Of a stretch of 12,224 nucleotides of DNA, positions 1-6,908 are shown piece by piece. Both the position numbers and the translations under genes were made by a program. Below the pieces are notes generated by a model. The model ran no database searches and was not told the DNA's origin. It saw only the letters and a list, made by a program, of their open reading frames with translations. The DNA is taken from the NCBI GenBank assembly GCA_964360375.1, contig CAYHWG010000032.1, positions 1 through 12,224 of the forward strand. Reading direction: 5' to 3'. How positions within the stretch are numbered: the first letter of the stretch is position 1; each line of letters opens with the position of its first letter. This stretch comes from XYB2-FULL-45-11 sp964360375. Its GTDB lineage: Bacteria > Patescibacteriota > Patescibacteriia > UBA9934 > GWF2-40-263.

Positions 1-170
1 CCAATAATACCCCATGCATAATGCAAGAATCTGACTCTGTCATCAGGCAAAAGACCATAAACCATTAGAGTTACTACTCCAAGCAAAAAACTGGCAGAAA
101 ATAGTCCCCACCACCGATGGAAGTTACTTGTTGCAATTCTGTATGCTTCTTTTAATAAATCCTTATCCAT
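1..170 (-). CDS. Small membrane protein, 3' end beyond the window
   Basis: An open frame starts at the ATG at 170 and runs off the left edge with 56 codons visible. It begins MDKDLLKEAYRIATSNFHRW. A hydrophobic segment follows at about residues 20-41, and a second may begin near residue 48 at the edge. The start lies 3 nt after the stop of the HsdM-S fusion gene, so the two are almost certainly cotranscribed. A restriction subunit might be expected at this place in a type I locus, but the visible residues show no helicase or nuclease motif. I do not recognise the family. The close coupling suggests a role linked to the modification gene, but nothing in the residues shows it. Confidence 0.6.
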   Translation of the reverse strand, partial: MDKDLLKEAYRIATSNFHRWWGLFSASFLLGVVTLMVYGLLPDDRVRFLHYAWGII

Positions 171-173
171 AAA

Positions 174-2465
174 TTATCTTACTTTCCCATTCAATAAATC
201 CTGTACGAGAGCTCGCTTTCTTAAGGAATATTTTTCCGCTAATATCCCGTATAAATAAGCCTCCCTGCTAACAATTTCCAGTATTTCCGCTATTTCTCTT
301 TGTTCATCGACATTTATAGGCAAATAGATACCTTTTGATAGGAATACGGTGTTCGTTATGTTAATTGTATTTTTTGCTCCTTTGGAGACAATCGGCTTAA
401 GATAATTGTTAGTATTAACTCTAGACTCAAAATATGCATCTAGAATTGTGCCAATATATTTATTAATTGGTGCAAATACTCCATATAAAGGAGAGACAAT
501 CGCATCAGTTTTAATTTTACTTTGTTTTATTATGCCGTACGGAAAGTCACCTGTAGGACTTTTTGTGTAAACTATATCGCCCGGTTTAACCAGTTTATAG
601 TTTGAGGTATCTGCCGCTGAATATGATCTTCCCAGGTGCTCAATCTGATTAACCACGCCTTTTTTTACTGAAACTGAATGGACTTCTTCTTTCCCGGAAC
701 TCAGCTCCTTATGCTCCATCAAAATATCTTTCAATAAAACATTTTTCCAAACACCCTTTGTTTTTATTGCTTTTGATAATTTCTTAATATTTTCGCGCAG
801 TTGGGATATTTCCTGTTCAATAGTAGTAGTTTCTCTTTCTAATTCATCGAGATCCACAGCGCTCTCTTTTTCCGAAGTATCCACATAACGATCAATGTTT
901 AAAAAGTAGTCATTATTTGTTATCTGCTTAATATCAACCACTTCTGAAAAACGAGGACTTGTCTTGAATGCCTCAACTGCACTACATATTTTTTCTATAT
1001 CAACTTTTCTTAGCCGATTTTGTTTTTTTTCTGCTACAAATTCTGATTCGGCATTCACAATCAAAACTTTTCCTTTTCGCTCGATAGGCTTATTTTTATT
1101 TAGAATTAATATAATTGCAGATATTTTTGTTCCGTAAAACAACTTGGGTGGTAACCCAATAATTGTCTCAATAAGATCACTTTTAATTAGCTGTTGACGA
1201 ATACGGCCTTCGGAACCACCTCTAAATAAAACGGCATGAGGAAGAACAATCCCAGCTCGCCCATTTTCGTTCATTGACTTCACCATGTGAAGTAAAAAGG
1301 CAAAATCTGCGTTCTTATCAGGTGGCGTATCGTATCCGGCTAATCGTTTATATTTATCAGACTTGAAAATCTCATAATCCCACTCTTTTATTGAATACGG
1401 CGGATTTGCGACACAAATGTCGAATGTCTTCAGCGAGCCGTCCGGATTTAGAAACTTCGGATCGGCAAGAGTATCTCCACGCTGAATGTCAGCACTATCA
1501 AGTCCGTGGAGGAACATATTGATTTTTGCAATCGCGTATGTCCCGATATTTATTTCTTGCCCGTATAGATAGAGTGAGCGAGCTTTCTTTTCTCCTGCCT
1601 CATTTTTTAGATGGTGATATGCCTCCAAGAGGAACCCTCCCGAGCCAACCGCCATATCGTAGATGTGGTCTTTCTCGTGTGGCTTGAGAATATTTATGAT
1701 GACACGCTCAACTTCGCGAGGGGTGTAAAATTCTCCGCCTTTTTTCCCCGCATCCGCCGCGAATTGCTCGATAAGGTATTCGTATGCGTCTCCGAGAAGG
1801 TCAGAGCTGATGTAATTGTCGCCAAAATTGTGCTGTGAGAAGTGATTGATGAGGCGTTGGATGGTTTCGTTTGGAAATTTATCTTTGTTGGCAAAGTCTA
1901 GGTCGTCAAAAATCTTGTCGAGCTTCGGGCTGTTTGCGTTGGTGAGTTTATCGAAAATCTCGTTAAGCTTGTGGCCAATTCCTTCGGCTTGATTTTGAAT
2001 TACTTCCCATCGGCAGTCTTTTGGAACTTGAAAGCGGTGATTGTGATCTGAGCGGGCAACTTCTTCGTCGTGATATTCTTCAAGAACTTTTTTATATTCC
2101 TCGTCCCATGAGTCACTGATGCGTTTATAGAAAAGAAGTCCAAAAATATATTTCTTGTAATCAGAGCTATCAATTTTCCCACGCAGAATGTCTGCGCTCC
2201 TCCAAAGGAATTGCTTGAGCTGGGTGAGATTCATTTTCCCTGTGTCGTCTGTAAGTGGGGCATCGAAATTTTTCATGATACTTTTGTCGTTCGCAATTCG
2301 CTCAATATCTTCAGGACGATATTTTCGATCACCACGAGGACCAACGCGAAGTGGGGTGATGAGCCCCTTTTTCTCCCAATTGCGAAGTGTGTCTTGGTGA
2401 ATACCGAAAATGCTCGATACCTCGCTAATCGAGAGGAGTGCCTTTTCGTTTGATGTTTTCTTCAT
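174..2465 (-). CDS. MerR-HsdM-HsdS fusion: type I DNA methyltransferase with N-terminal HTH and single TRD
   Basis: This 763-residue protein has three parts. Residues 8-58 form a MerR-type helix-turn-helix (ISEVSSIFGIHQDTLRNWEK, then KYRPEDIERI). Residues about 78-500 are an HsdM N6-adenine methyltransferase: an N-terminal helical region, GGEFYTPREV (243-252), the SAM-binding motif DMAVGSGG (270-277, usually DPACGSGG) and the catalytic NPPY (354-357). A charged coiled coil (about 537-568) leads to one HsdS-like target recognition domain (571-710) and a C-terminal helix containing EQREIAEIL. HsdM and HsdS are normally separate proteins, and HsdS normally carries two target domains. The protein should methylate adenine in a specific site, with SAM as donor. 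No HsdR is visible. The 5' half is much richer in GC than the 3' half. The N-terminal domain probably also binds the gene's own promoter. The methyltransferase assignment is firm; autoregulation is inferred. Confidence 0.9.
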   Translation of the reverse strand: MKKTSNEKALLSISEVSSIFGIHQDTLRNWEKKGLITPLRVGPRGDRKYRPEDIERIANDKSIMKNFDAPLTDDTGKMNLTQLKQFLWRSADILRGKIDSSDYKKYIFGLLFYKRISDSWDEEYKKVLEEYHDEEVARSDHNHRFQVPKDCRWEVIQNQAEGIGHKLNEIFDKLTNANSPKLDKIFDDLDFANKDKFPNETIQRLINHFSQHNFGDNYISSDLLGDAYEYLIEQFAADAGKKGGEFYTPREVERVIINILKPHEKDHIYDMAVGSGGFLLEAYHHLKNEAGEKKARSLYLYGQEINIGTYAIAKINMFLHGLDSADIQRGDTLADPKFLNPDGSLKTFDICVANPPYSIKEWDYEIFKSDKYKRLAGYDTPPDKNADFAFLLHMVKSMNENGRAGIVLPHAVLFRGGSEGRIRQQLIKSDLIETIIGLPPKLFYGTKISAIILILNKNKPIERKGKVLIVNAESEFVAEKKQNRLRKVDIEKICSAVEAFKTSPRFSEVVDIKQITNNDYFLNIDRYVDTSEKESAVDLDELERETTTIEQEISQLRENIKKLSKAIKTKGVWKNVLLKDILMEHKELSSGKEEVHSVSVKKGVVNQIEHLGRSYSAADTSNYKLVKPGDIVYTKSPTGDFPYGIIKQSKIKTDAIVSPLYGVFAPINKYIGTILDAYFESRVNTNNYLKPIVSKGAKNTINITNTVFLSKGIYLPINVDEQREIAEILEIVSREAYLYGILAEKYSLRKRALVQDLLNGKVR

Positions 2466-2533
2466 ATTTCATAGGTTATCATAGGTGCTTTATATCTGTC
2501 AAGCTTTTTATGAAATATCATAGCTTTTCATAG
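2466..2533 (-). promoter_or_regulatory. Promoter of the MerR-HsdM-S gene with four TCATAG operator boxes
   Basis: Reading the minus strand, a consensus -35 TTGACA (2502-2497) is followed after 18 bp by TAACCT (2478-2473) as a possible -10. Transcription would then begin around 2466, at or beside the ATG at 2465, so the mRNA would be leaderless or nearly so. Four plus-strand copies of TCATAG lie at 2469, 2479, 2518 and 2528. They form two pairs, each spaced exactly 10 bp (one helical turn). One pair covers the -10 and start, the other lies just upstream of the -35. The boxes are seen directly. Binding by the MerR domain of the encoded protein is inferred. Confidence 0.65.
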
Positions 2534-2549
2534 GTTACCTAACTCTAGA

Positions 2550-2714
2550 CTACATGGAGTAGTCAACCTCATTCTTGCCCTTATCCGACTTCGGCTTTGG
2601 TACTTCAAACCATTGGGGATGAATTTTGTAGATTGCCCTTAATTCGCGTATACTTTTATCAATATCCTTGAATTTGAGCCATGCTTTCGGTTCAAACTTC
2701 CGGACACCCTCACC
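2550..2714 (-). pseudogene. C-terminal gene remnant, family unknown
   Basis: A minus-strand frame of 54 codons reads with ordinary protein-like composition (for example KAWLKFKDIDKSIRELRAIY, then KIHPQWFEVPKPK) and ends in TAG at 2552-2550. It has no ATG, GTG or TTG at its upstream end. The frame meets an in-frame TAG at 2723-2721, inside the left arm of a perfect inverted repeat that starts at 2717. The simplest reading is the 3' end of a gene whose 5' part was lost when the repeat arrived or by deletion. It shares the direction of the HsdM-S gene and lies just upstream of that gene's promoter. I do not recognise the family. Confidence 0.45.
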
Positions 2715-2716
2715 GC

Positions 2717-2788
2717 CACCCTACGCTTCAACAAGATTTTCTCGTGTTGAAGCGTAGGGTGTCACCCGAAGCCTTGGCGAAGGGTGAC
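2717..2788. repeat. Tandem palindromic repeat cluster (REP/MITE-like)
   Basis: A perfect 17-bp inverted repeat (arms 2717-2733 and 2745-2761, outer end CACCC, loop of 11 nt) is followed directly by a second hairpin. In the second, GTCACCC (2761-2767) pairs with GGGTGAC (2782-2788), with an inner GCC-TT-GGC stem (2771-2778). The CACCC/GGGTG words alternate four times, so the middle arms (2757-2761 and 2763-2767) can also pair with each other. There is no U-tract, so this is not a standard terminator. It resembles the short dispersed palindromes scattered between genes in many CPR genomes, but I cannot test its copy number here. Confidence 0.6.
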
Positions 2789-2843
2789 GCATTGTGAGCT
2801 GATGATCTGTTGAAGTTTCGGGTGGCCTTTGGCCAACAGAAAT

Positions 2844-3311
2844 ATGACCACATATAAACACACTCAAATGAGTTACTTGATGCTGGTTGTGACATCATTC
2901 GTGTTCGTGTTTTTCGCATGGACTCATGTGACAGCCTTAGCCGAGCCTCCCTCAGCTGATTCAGGAACAAATCTGCTCGTTGCTTCTGTCATGGTATTCA
3001 TTTTGTTTATTCTTGCTTCATTTACAACGCTCACAACGTCCATTGATGAAAATTATTTTCAGATCAAATTTGGCTTTGGCATTTTCAAAAAAACGTTTCC
3101 CCTTCATCAGATCGCTTCCGTTCGTTCCGTAAAGAATCGCTGGTATTACGGATGGGGAGCGAGAGTCTGGTTCTGGCCGTATATGTGGATTTACACCGTT
3201 TCCGGTTTTGACGCAGTTGAAATAATGATGAGAAACAAAAAAATTTATCGCATAGGGACAAATGCCCCAAACGAACTAAACGTCGCAATCAAACAAGCAA
3301 TAAAATCTTAA
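2844..3311 (+). CDS. Two-helix membrane protein with bacterial PH-like domain
   Basis: This 155-residue protein has two transmembrane helices (about residues 10-29 and 43-66) and a cytosolic beta-rich domain. Its features are IDENYFQIKFGFGIFKKTFP (67-86), a basic-aromatic stretch with WYYGWGAR (100-107), then SGFDAVEI (120-127) and YRIGTNAPNEL (135-145). This order (helix pair, strands ending in a GWG loop, 'GxDAVE', 'RIGTNxPxEL') is that of conserved hypothetical membrane proteins with a bacterial PH-type fold. Their role is unknown. I chose ATG 2844; a TTG at 2829 would add only five residues overlapping a small palindrome, and an ATG at 2868 is also possible. No Shine-Dalgarno precedes any of them. 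Confidence 0.75.
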   Translation: MTTYKHTQMSYLMLVVTSFVFVFFAWTHVTALAEPPSADSGTNLLVASVMVFILFILASFTTLTTSIDENYFQIKFGFGIFKKTFPLHQIASVRSVKNRWYYGWGARVWFWPYMWIYTVSGFDAVEIMMRNKKIYRIGTNAPNELNVAIKQAIKS

Positions 3312-3422
3312 GAAAATAATTCACAAGAAAATAAACAAAAACTACCGCCCAAACTATTCAGAGTTAATAAAATACAGATCAAAACTGCAAACGACATCTG
3401 AGATTTTTTAGAGTTAAAAGAT

Positions 3423-4439
3423 ATGAAAAAATCACGGAAAAGTTTCATGAAAAAAGCACTTTTCGTCATGATCGCTTTGTTGGTGATTGGTGGTGTTGTG
3501 TTTGTTTTTGAAAGTAAAAAAGTGAAATCTCCTCCTGTTTTCTATCAACAAAATCCTGCGAACGCTGAGCTGATAAGTACTATTCTTTCCACAGAAACCG
3601 AAATTCCCAATATCATAAATGATGTAACGACGGATGTTCAAACGGGAAGCCAAAAGCCTGAAAATAATTCAGATGTTATCGATCAAGTAAGAGCGGATGT
3701 GCAAAGTGGTAAATTATTGTGGTTTAAAGACCCTGTAGAGGTTTCGAAAAACTACGGTATTCGTTTTGGTATTGATGCGGGTGCAGAATATGTTTTAGAA
3801 GAAAAAGCATCACTGGGTGAAGATTCAGGTTTGTGGCACTCAACGGTATTAGCTACTCATGATTCTCAATCATACAGAATTTACTTAATTGCTGAACCTG
3901 TCGAACCGCTCCTATGGGTCATCAATGCCATGAGCGATCTTCAAAAAGAAAATAAATTGAGAGTCATGTTCTTTGATACCGTTTCTCCGTATGATGGCGA
4001 TGTGGCGTCCCATCAATACATCGCTGGCAAATTTGGCGATGGCACGACAATGTATTTTCTCAATATCAAAAATCCCACCGTGACCTTTCATCTCAATCAA
4101 CCAGCGAATCCGTCTACGGTAAATACTGATTCAATCATCATAAAAATAAACAACACCGTGCTTCGTGGAGCGACAGCAAAAGCTGTTATAGACGAAGAGT
4201 CTACTCGCGGAACAACATTTCCAACGTATTCGATTCAAGTGAATCTTGATCAAGTACCGAACTTAAAAAAGTATGCAGGACAAAATATTCAGATCATTCT
4301 GACAGATAAAATAAAAGATCATTCCGGTAACCCATTACAACAGTGCAACACCTCATACAATAAAGGTGAATGTGTCAAAGATTCTTCCGGCCAAAAAGCG
4401 AAAGTCTTTGGCGCAGAGTTGAAATTGTATTCACTGTAA
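3423..4439 (+). CDS. Membrane-anchored extracytoplasmic protein with Ig-like C-terminus, function unknown
   Basis: The 338-residue protein begins with a lysine-rich cytosolic tail and one hydrophobic helix (about 11-29), which acts as a signal anchor or uncleaved signal. A polar, low-complexity linker (35-90) rich in N, T, E and Q follows. The middle region (95-205) is not recognised. Residues about 214-336 look like an Ig-like or SbsA/Big_5-type beta-sandwich, with the pattern VTFHLNQPANPSTVNTDSI near its start and KDHSGNPL near its end. Two cysteines (308 and 317) sit close together and may form a disulfide. A second in-frame ATG lies at 3447. It is likely a cell-surface protein, but no enzymatic motif is seen. 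A strong terminator follows it by 20 nt. Confidence 0.7.
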   Translation: MKKSRKSFMKKALFVMIALLVIGGVVFVFESKKVKSPPVFYQQNPANAELISTILSTETEIPNIINDVTTDVQTGSQKPENNSDVIDQVRADVQSGKLLWFKDPVEVSKNYGIRFGIDAGAEYVLEEKASLGEDSGLWHSTVLATHDSQSYRIYLIAEPVEPLLWVINAMSDLQKENKLRVMFFDTVSPYDGDVASHQYIAGKFGDGTTMYFLNIKNPTVTFHLNQPANPSTVNTDSIIIKINNTVLRGATAKAVIDEESTRGTTFPTYSIQVNLDQVPNLKKYAGQNIQIILTDKIKDHSGNPLQQCNTSYNKGECVKDSSGQKAKVFGAELKLYSL

Positions 4440-4459
4440 AAGTCTTTTCCTTTCAAAAT

Positions 4460-4487
4460 ACATTCCGCATGCAAGTGGAATGTTTTT
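4460..4487 (+). terminator. Rho-independent terminator
   Basis: A 9-bp stem pairs ACATTCCGC (4460-4468) with GTGGAATGT (4475-4483), including one G-T pair and a 6-nt loop. A T-run (4483-4487) follows directly. It lies 20 nt after the stop of the preceding gene and ends that transcript before the lactate permease promoter. A-rich sequence to its left may let it work weakly in the other direction, but no minus-strand gene needs it. Confidence 0.85.
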
Positions 4488-4534
4488 ATGTTCAACGTGA
4501 AACGCGTCAAAAAAAAATAGATGTTCACACGAGG

Positions 4535-4543
4535 TGTTATAAT
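4535..4543 (+). promoter_or_regulatory. Extended -10 promoter for the lactate permease-galU operon
   Basis: TGTTATAAT is a perfect match to the extended -10 element (TGnTATAAT). No good -35 is found 16-18 bp upstream, which the extended element can compensate for. Transcription should begin near 4550, leaving about 10 nt before the ATG at 4560. This rules out the ATG at 4521 as the start in this transcript and sets the gene start. The terminator just upstream separates it from the previous unit. Confidence 0.75.
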
Positions 4544-4559
4544 ACCTGAAAGAAATTTT

Positions 4560-6038
4560 ATGTCTCTCGATACACTTCATCTTTTTCTTGCACTCACGCC
4601 CATTCTCACGCTTCTTGTTCTCTCGCTTTTTTCCAACATGAAAATTGCGGCGATCGCAAGTTTTTTTCTGACAACGGTTTTATTTTTTGTTTGGCAAAAT
4701 CCTATCAATGCCTATTTCGCGTCTCTTACCGTTGCTTTTGGAATGACGCTCAATATTTTATTTATCATCTTTGGTGCCTTGTTTTTATTTCACATCATGA
4801 AAGAAACCGGGTTGCTTGAACGTTTGAATCACTCACTTGAGGCATTTCATTCTTCAAAAGAAATTCGTTTTTTTCTTCTGACGTTTGGTCTCACAGGACT
4901 TCTCGAGGGTGTTGCTGGATTTGGAACTCCAGGAGCCCTTGTGCCGTTTCTTCTTATTTCCCTTGGATATAATGCAACCCTTTCTATTTCGGCGGTACTG
5001 CTTGTCGATATGATCTTTGTTGCGTTTGGTGCGGTTGGAACACCCATCAATATTGGACTGACAGCATCTCTCGGCCTTTCCACAATCGATACATCCCGCA
5101 TCGCGATGTATGTCGGAATCCTGATGACTTGTGCGGCAATCGCCGTACTTTATTTTCTTTTACGCATGTATGAACGCTCACATGGAAAAATGAAACGTGA
5201 CCATAAGCAGAGCGTCGTGGTCATGTTTTTCTTTTTTCTTATTCCTTATCTTCTTTTTTCGTTCACGATACCAGATCTTGCAACCATTCTTTCCTCTGTC
5301 GTCTTTTTTCTCGCGTGCTTTTTTTATCTCCATCATTCAAACCGAAAAATAACATTACGCGCATGGATCCCCTATGGATCTTTAATTGCTCTTCTCATCC
5401 TTCCGAAAACTTCCCCCTCCATTCAACAGTTGCTTGCAAAGCCCATCACGATTCCAGATTTGTATTCAACAAACATGATGTTCTCGATCGCCCCATGGTC
5501 TTCGCCTTTGTTTGCATTTCTCTTAGTCGGACTTGTTCTCATGAGTGTCTACACATGTCATCCACAAAACATTTTAAAAGAGACTCTGCACAAATCCATC
5601 GCCTCGCTTCTTCTTTTGTTTCCTGTTGTCGCCATTTCGCAACTCATGCTACATTCGGATGCGATATTTCCATCCATGATTCAGTCCATCTCTCACTTAT
5701 TTCTCTTATTCGGAAAAACGAGTTATCTTATCTTTGCCCCATTTATCGGGATGCTCGGATCGTTTGTAAGTGGAAGCAACACGGTTTCTAATCTTATTTT
5801 CGGCTCAACACAACTTGAGGTGGCAAAATCGATCGGACTTAATCCTTCTATTGTTCTCGCACTCCAAAGCGCGGGCGGGGCAATCGGCAGTTCCATCTGT
5901 CTTTTCAACATCATTGCCGCCTGTGTGATCGTCAACCTTAAAAACACACACGTAATTTTAAAACACAATCTCATTCCTGCTCTGTGTGCTTGTCTCGTTG
6001 TTTCCTTTGCTGGTTTTGCTCTCATCACCTTTCTCTAA
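4560..6038 (+). CDS. lctP: L-lactate permease family transporter
   Basis: This polytopic inner-membrane protein of 492 residues (family usually about 530-560) has roughly 12 hydrophobic helices. Family landmarks are LLEGVAGFGTPGALVPFLL near residues 114-132, AFGAVGTPINIGL near 155-167, SGSNTVSNLIFGSTQ at about 407-421, and QSAGGAIGSSICLFNIIAA at about 440-458. These correspond to the LctP/LldP signatures EGxAGFGTPxA, the GSDTSSNxLFGxxQ-type loop and QSxGGAxGNxICxxNIxAA. It probably moves lactate (or glycolate) with protons across the membrane. In a fermentative organism that may serve export as well as uptake. The start at 4560 is set by the promoter at 4535-4543. The galU gene follows after 6 nt. 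Substrate and direction cannot be read from the sequence. Confidence 0.88.
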   Translation: MSLDTLHLFLALTPILTLLVLSLFSNMKIAAIASFFLTTVLFFVWQNPINAYFASLTVAFGMTLNILFIIFGALFLFHIMKETGLLERLNHSLEAFHSSKEIRFFLLTFGLTGLLEGVAGFGTPGALVPFLLISLGYNATLSISAVLLVDMIFVAFGAVGTPINIGLTASLGLSTIDTSRIAMYVGILMTCAAIAVLYFLLRMYERSHGKMKRDHKQSVVVMFFFFLIPYLLFSFTIPDLATILSSVVFFLACFFYLHHSNRKITLRAWIPYGSLIALLILPKTSPSIQQLLAKPITIPDLYSTNMMFSIAPWSSPLFAFLLVGLVLMSVYTCHPQNILKETLHKSIASLLLLFPVVAISQLMLHSDAIFPSMIQSISHLFLLFGKTSYLIFAPFIGMLGSFVSGSNTVSNLIFGSTQLEVAKSIGLNPSIVLALQSAGGAIGSSICLFNIIAACVIVNLKNTHVILKHNLIPALCACLVVSFAGFALITFL

Positions 6039-6044
6039 AAACAT

Positions 6045-6908
6045 ATGAAAATCCGAAAAGCGATCATCCCTGTTGCGGGCATGGGAACACGATTCCTCCC
6101 AGCCGCAAAAGCACAGCCGAAAGAAATGTTAGCTGTGGTTGATAAACCCGTCATTCAATATATTGTTGAAGAAGCTGTCGCAAGTGGAATCGAAGAAATT
6201 ATTTTTGTGACCGCTATCGGAAAACGCGCGATTGAAGATCACTTCGATAGAAATTTTGAACTTGAGTATCGGTTAGAACAAAAAAAGAAACTTGAAGCAC
6301 TCAAAGAAATTCAAAAAATCGGAAAGCTTGCAAAATTTGCTTTTGTTCGTCAAACAAAACCTCTCGGTGATGGTCATGCCATTCTCTCTGCTCTTCCGTT
6401 TGTTGAAAAAAATGAACCAGTCGCCGTTTTATTCGGCGACGACATTATTGATGGGAGCATTCCTGCGTTGAAACAATTAATCGAGCTGTACAACGAATTT
6501 GAATCGCCCGTGATCGCTCTTCAAAAAGTTCCAAAAAAAGATGTTTCAAGTTACGGCGTAATCGGAGGAAAAAAGCTCGCAAAAAATGCGTGGCAAATCG
6601 ATCGATTCGTCGAAAAACCAACTGTCTCAGAGGCTCCGTCGAATTTAATTGTCATCGGACGATACATCATCACTCCAGAGATTATGGCAACGTTGCCACA
6701 AGTCTCTGCAGGAAAAGATGGTGAAATTCGACTTGCAGACGCTTTTACAAAATATTTATCCAATGGAAAATCGCTGTATGGATGCGAATTTCAGGGCGTG
6801 CGTTATGATTGCGGAAACAAACTCGGATTTGTAAAAGCCCAAATCGAACTCGGACTCAAACACAAAGAAATCGGATCAGACTTGAAAAAGTTTTTAAAGA
6901 AACTGTAA
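6045..6908 (+). CDS. galU: UTP-glucose-1-phosphate uridylyltransferase (GalU)
   Basis: This cytosolic enzyme makes UDP-glucose from UTP and glucose-1-phosphate, feeding cell-surface glycan synthesis. At 287 residues it is close to the usual GalU length of about 290-300. The N-terminal nucleotide-binding loop is IPVAGMGTRFLPAAKAQPKE, followed by MLAVVDKPVIQYIVEEAV. Further landmarks are QTKPLGDGHAI, the metal/nucleotide segment VLFGDDIID, DVSSYGVIGG, the sugar-phosphate site FVEKP (residues about 188-192) and the late YDCGNKLGFVKA. All residues expected for activity appear present. It starts 6 nt after the permease stop and shares one base with the start of the next gene, so it lies in the middle of an operon. 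No Shine-Dalgarno is visible. Confidence 0.95.
   Translation: MKIRKAIIPVAGMGTRFLPAAKAQPKEMLAVVDKPVIQYIVEEAVASGIEEIIFVTAIGKRAIEDHFDRNFELEYRLEQKKKLEALKEIQKIGKLAKFAFVRQTKPLGDGHAILSALPFVEKNEPVAVLFGDDIIDGSIPALKQLIELYNEFESPVIALQKVPKKDVSSYGVIGGKKLAKNAWQIDRFVEKPTVSEAPSNLIVIGRYIITPEIMATLPQVSAGKDGEIRLADAFTKYLSNGKSLYGCEFQGVRYDCGNKLGFVKAQIELGLKHKEIGSDLKKFLKKL

Noticed and set aside
2823..2835. TGGCC-TTT-GGCCA palindrome and TTG start at 2829
   Set aside because: The 5-bp stem is too short to call a regulatory site, and the TTG would sit inside it without any ribosome-binding sequence.
2728..2970. Minus-strand open frame of 80 codons across the palindromic repeat and the PH-like gene
   Set aside because: It runs through repeat arms and antisense to a gene with clear family features; its translation has no protein-like pattern.
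4521..4559. Upstream ATG 4521 as the start of the lactate permease
   Set aside because: The extended -10 TATAAT at 4538-4543 lies downstream of it, and the extra 13 residues do not resemble the family's N-terminus.
6809..6907. Upstream start for the SAM/ATP-grasp fusion at 6809
   Set aside because: The extra 33 residues lie entirely within the end of galU in another frame and are basic nonsense; ATG 6908 overlaps the galU stop in the usual coupled way.
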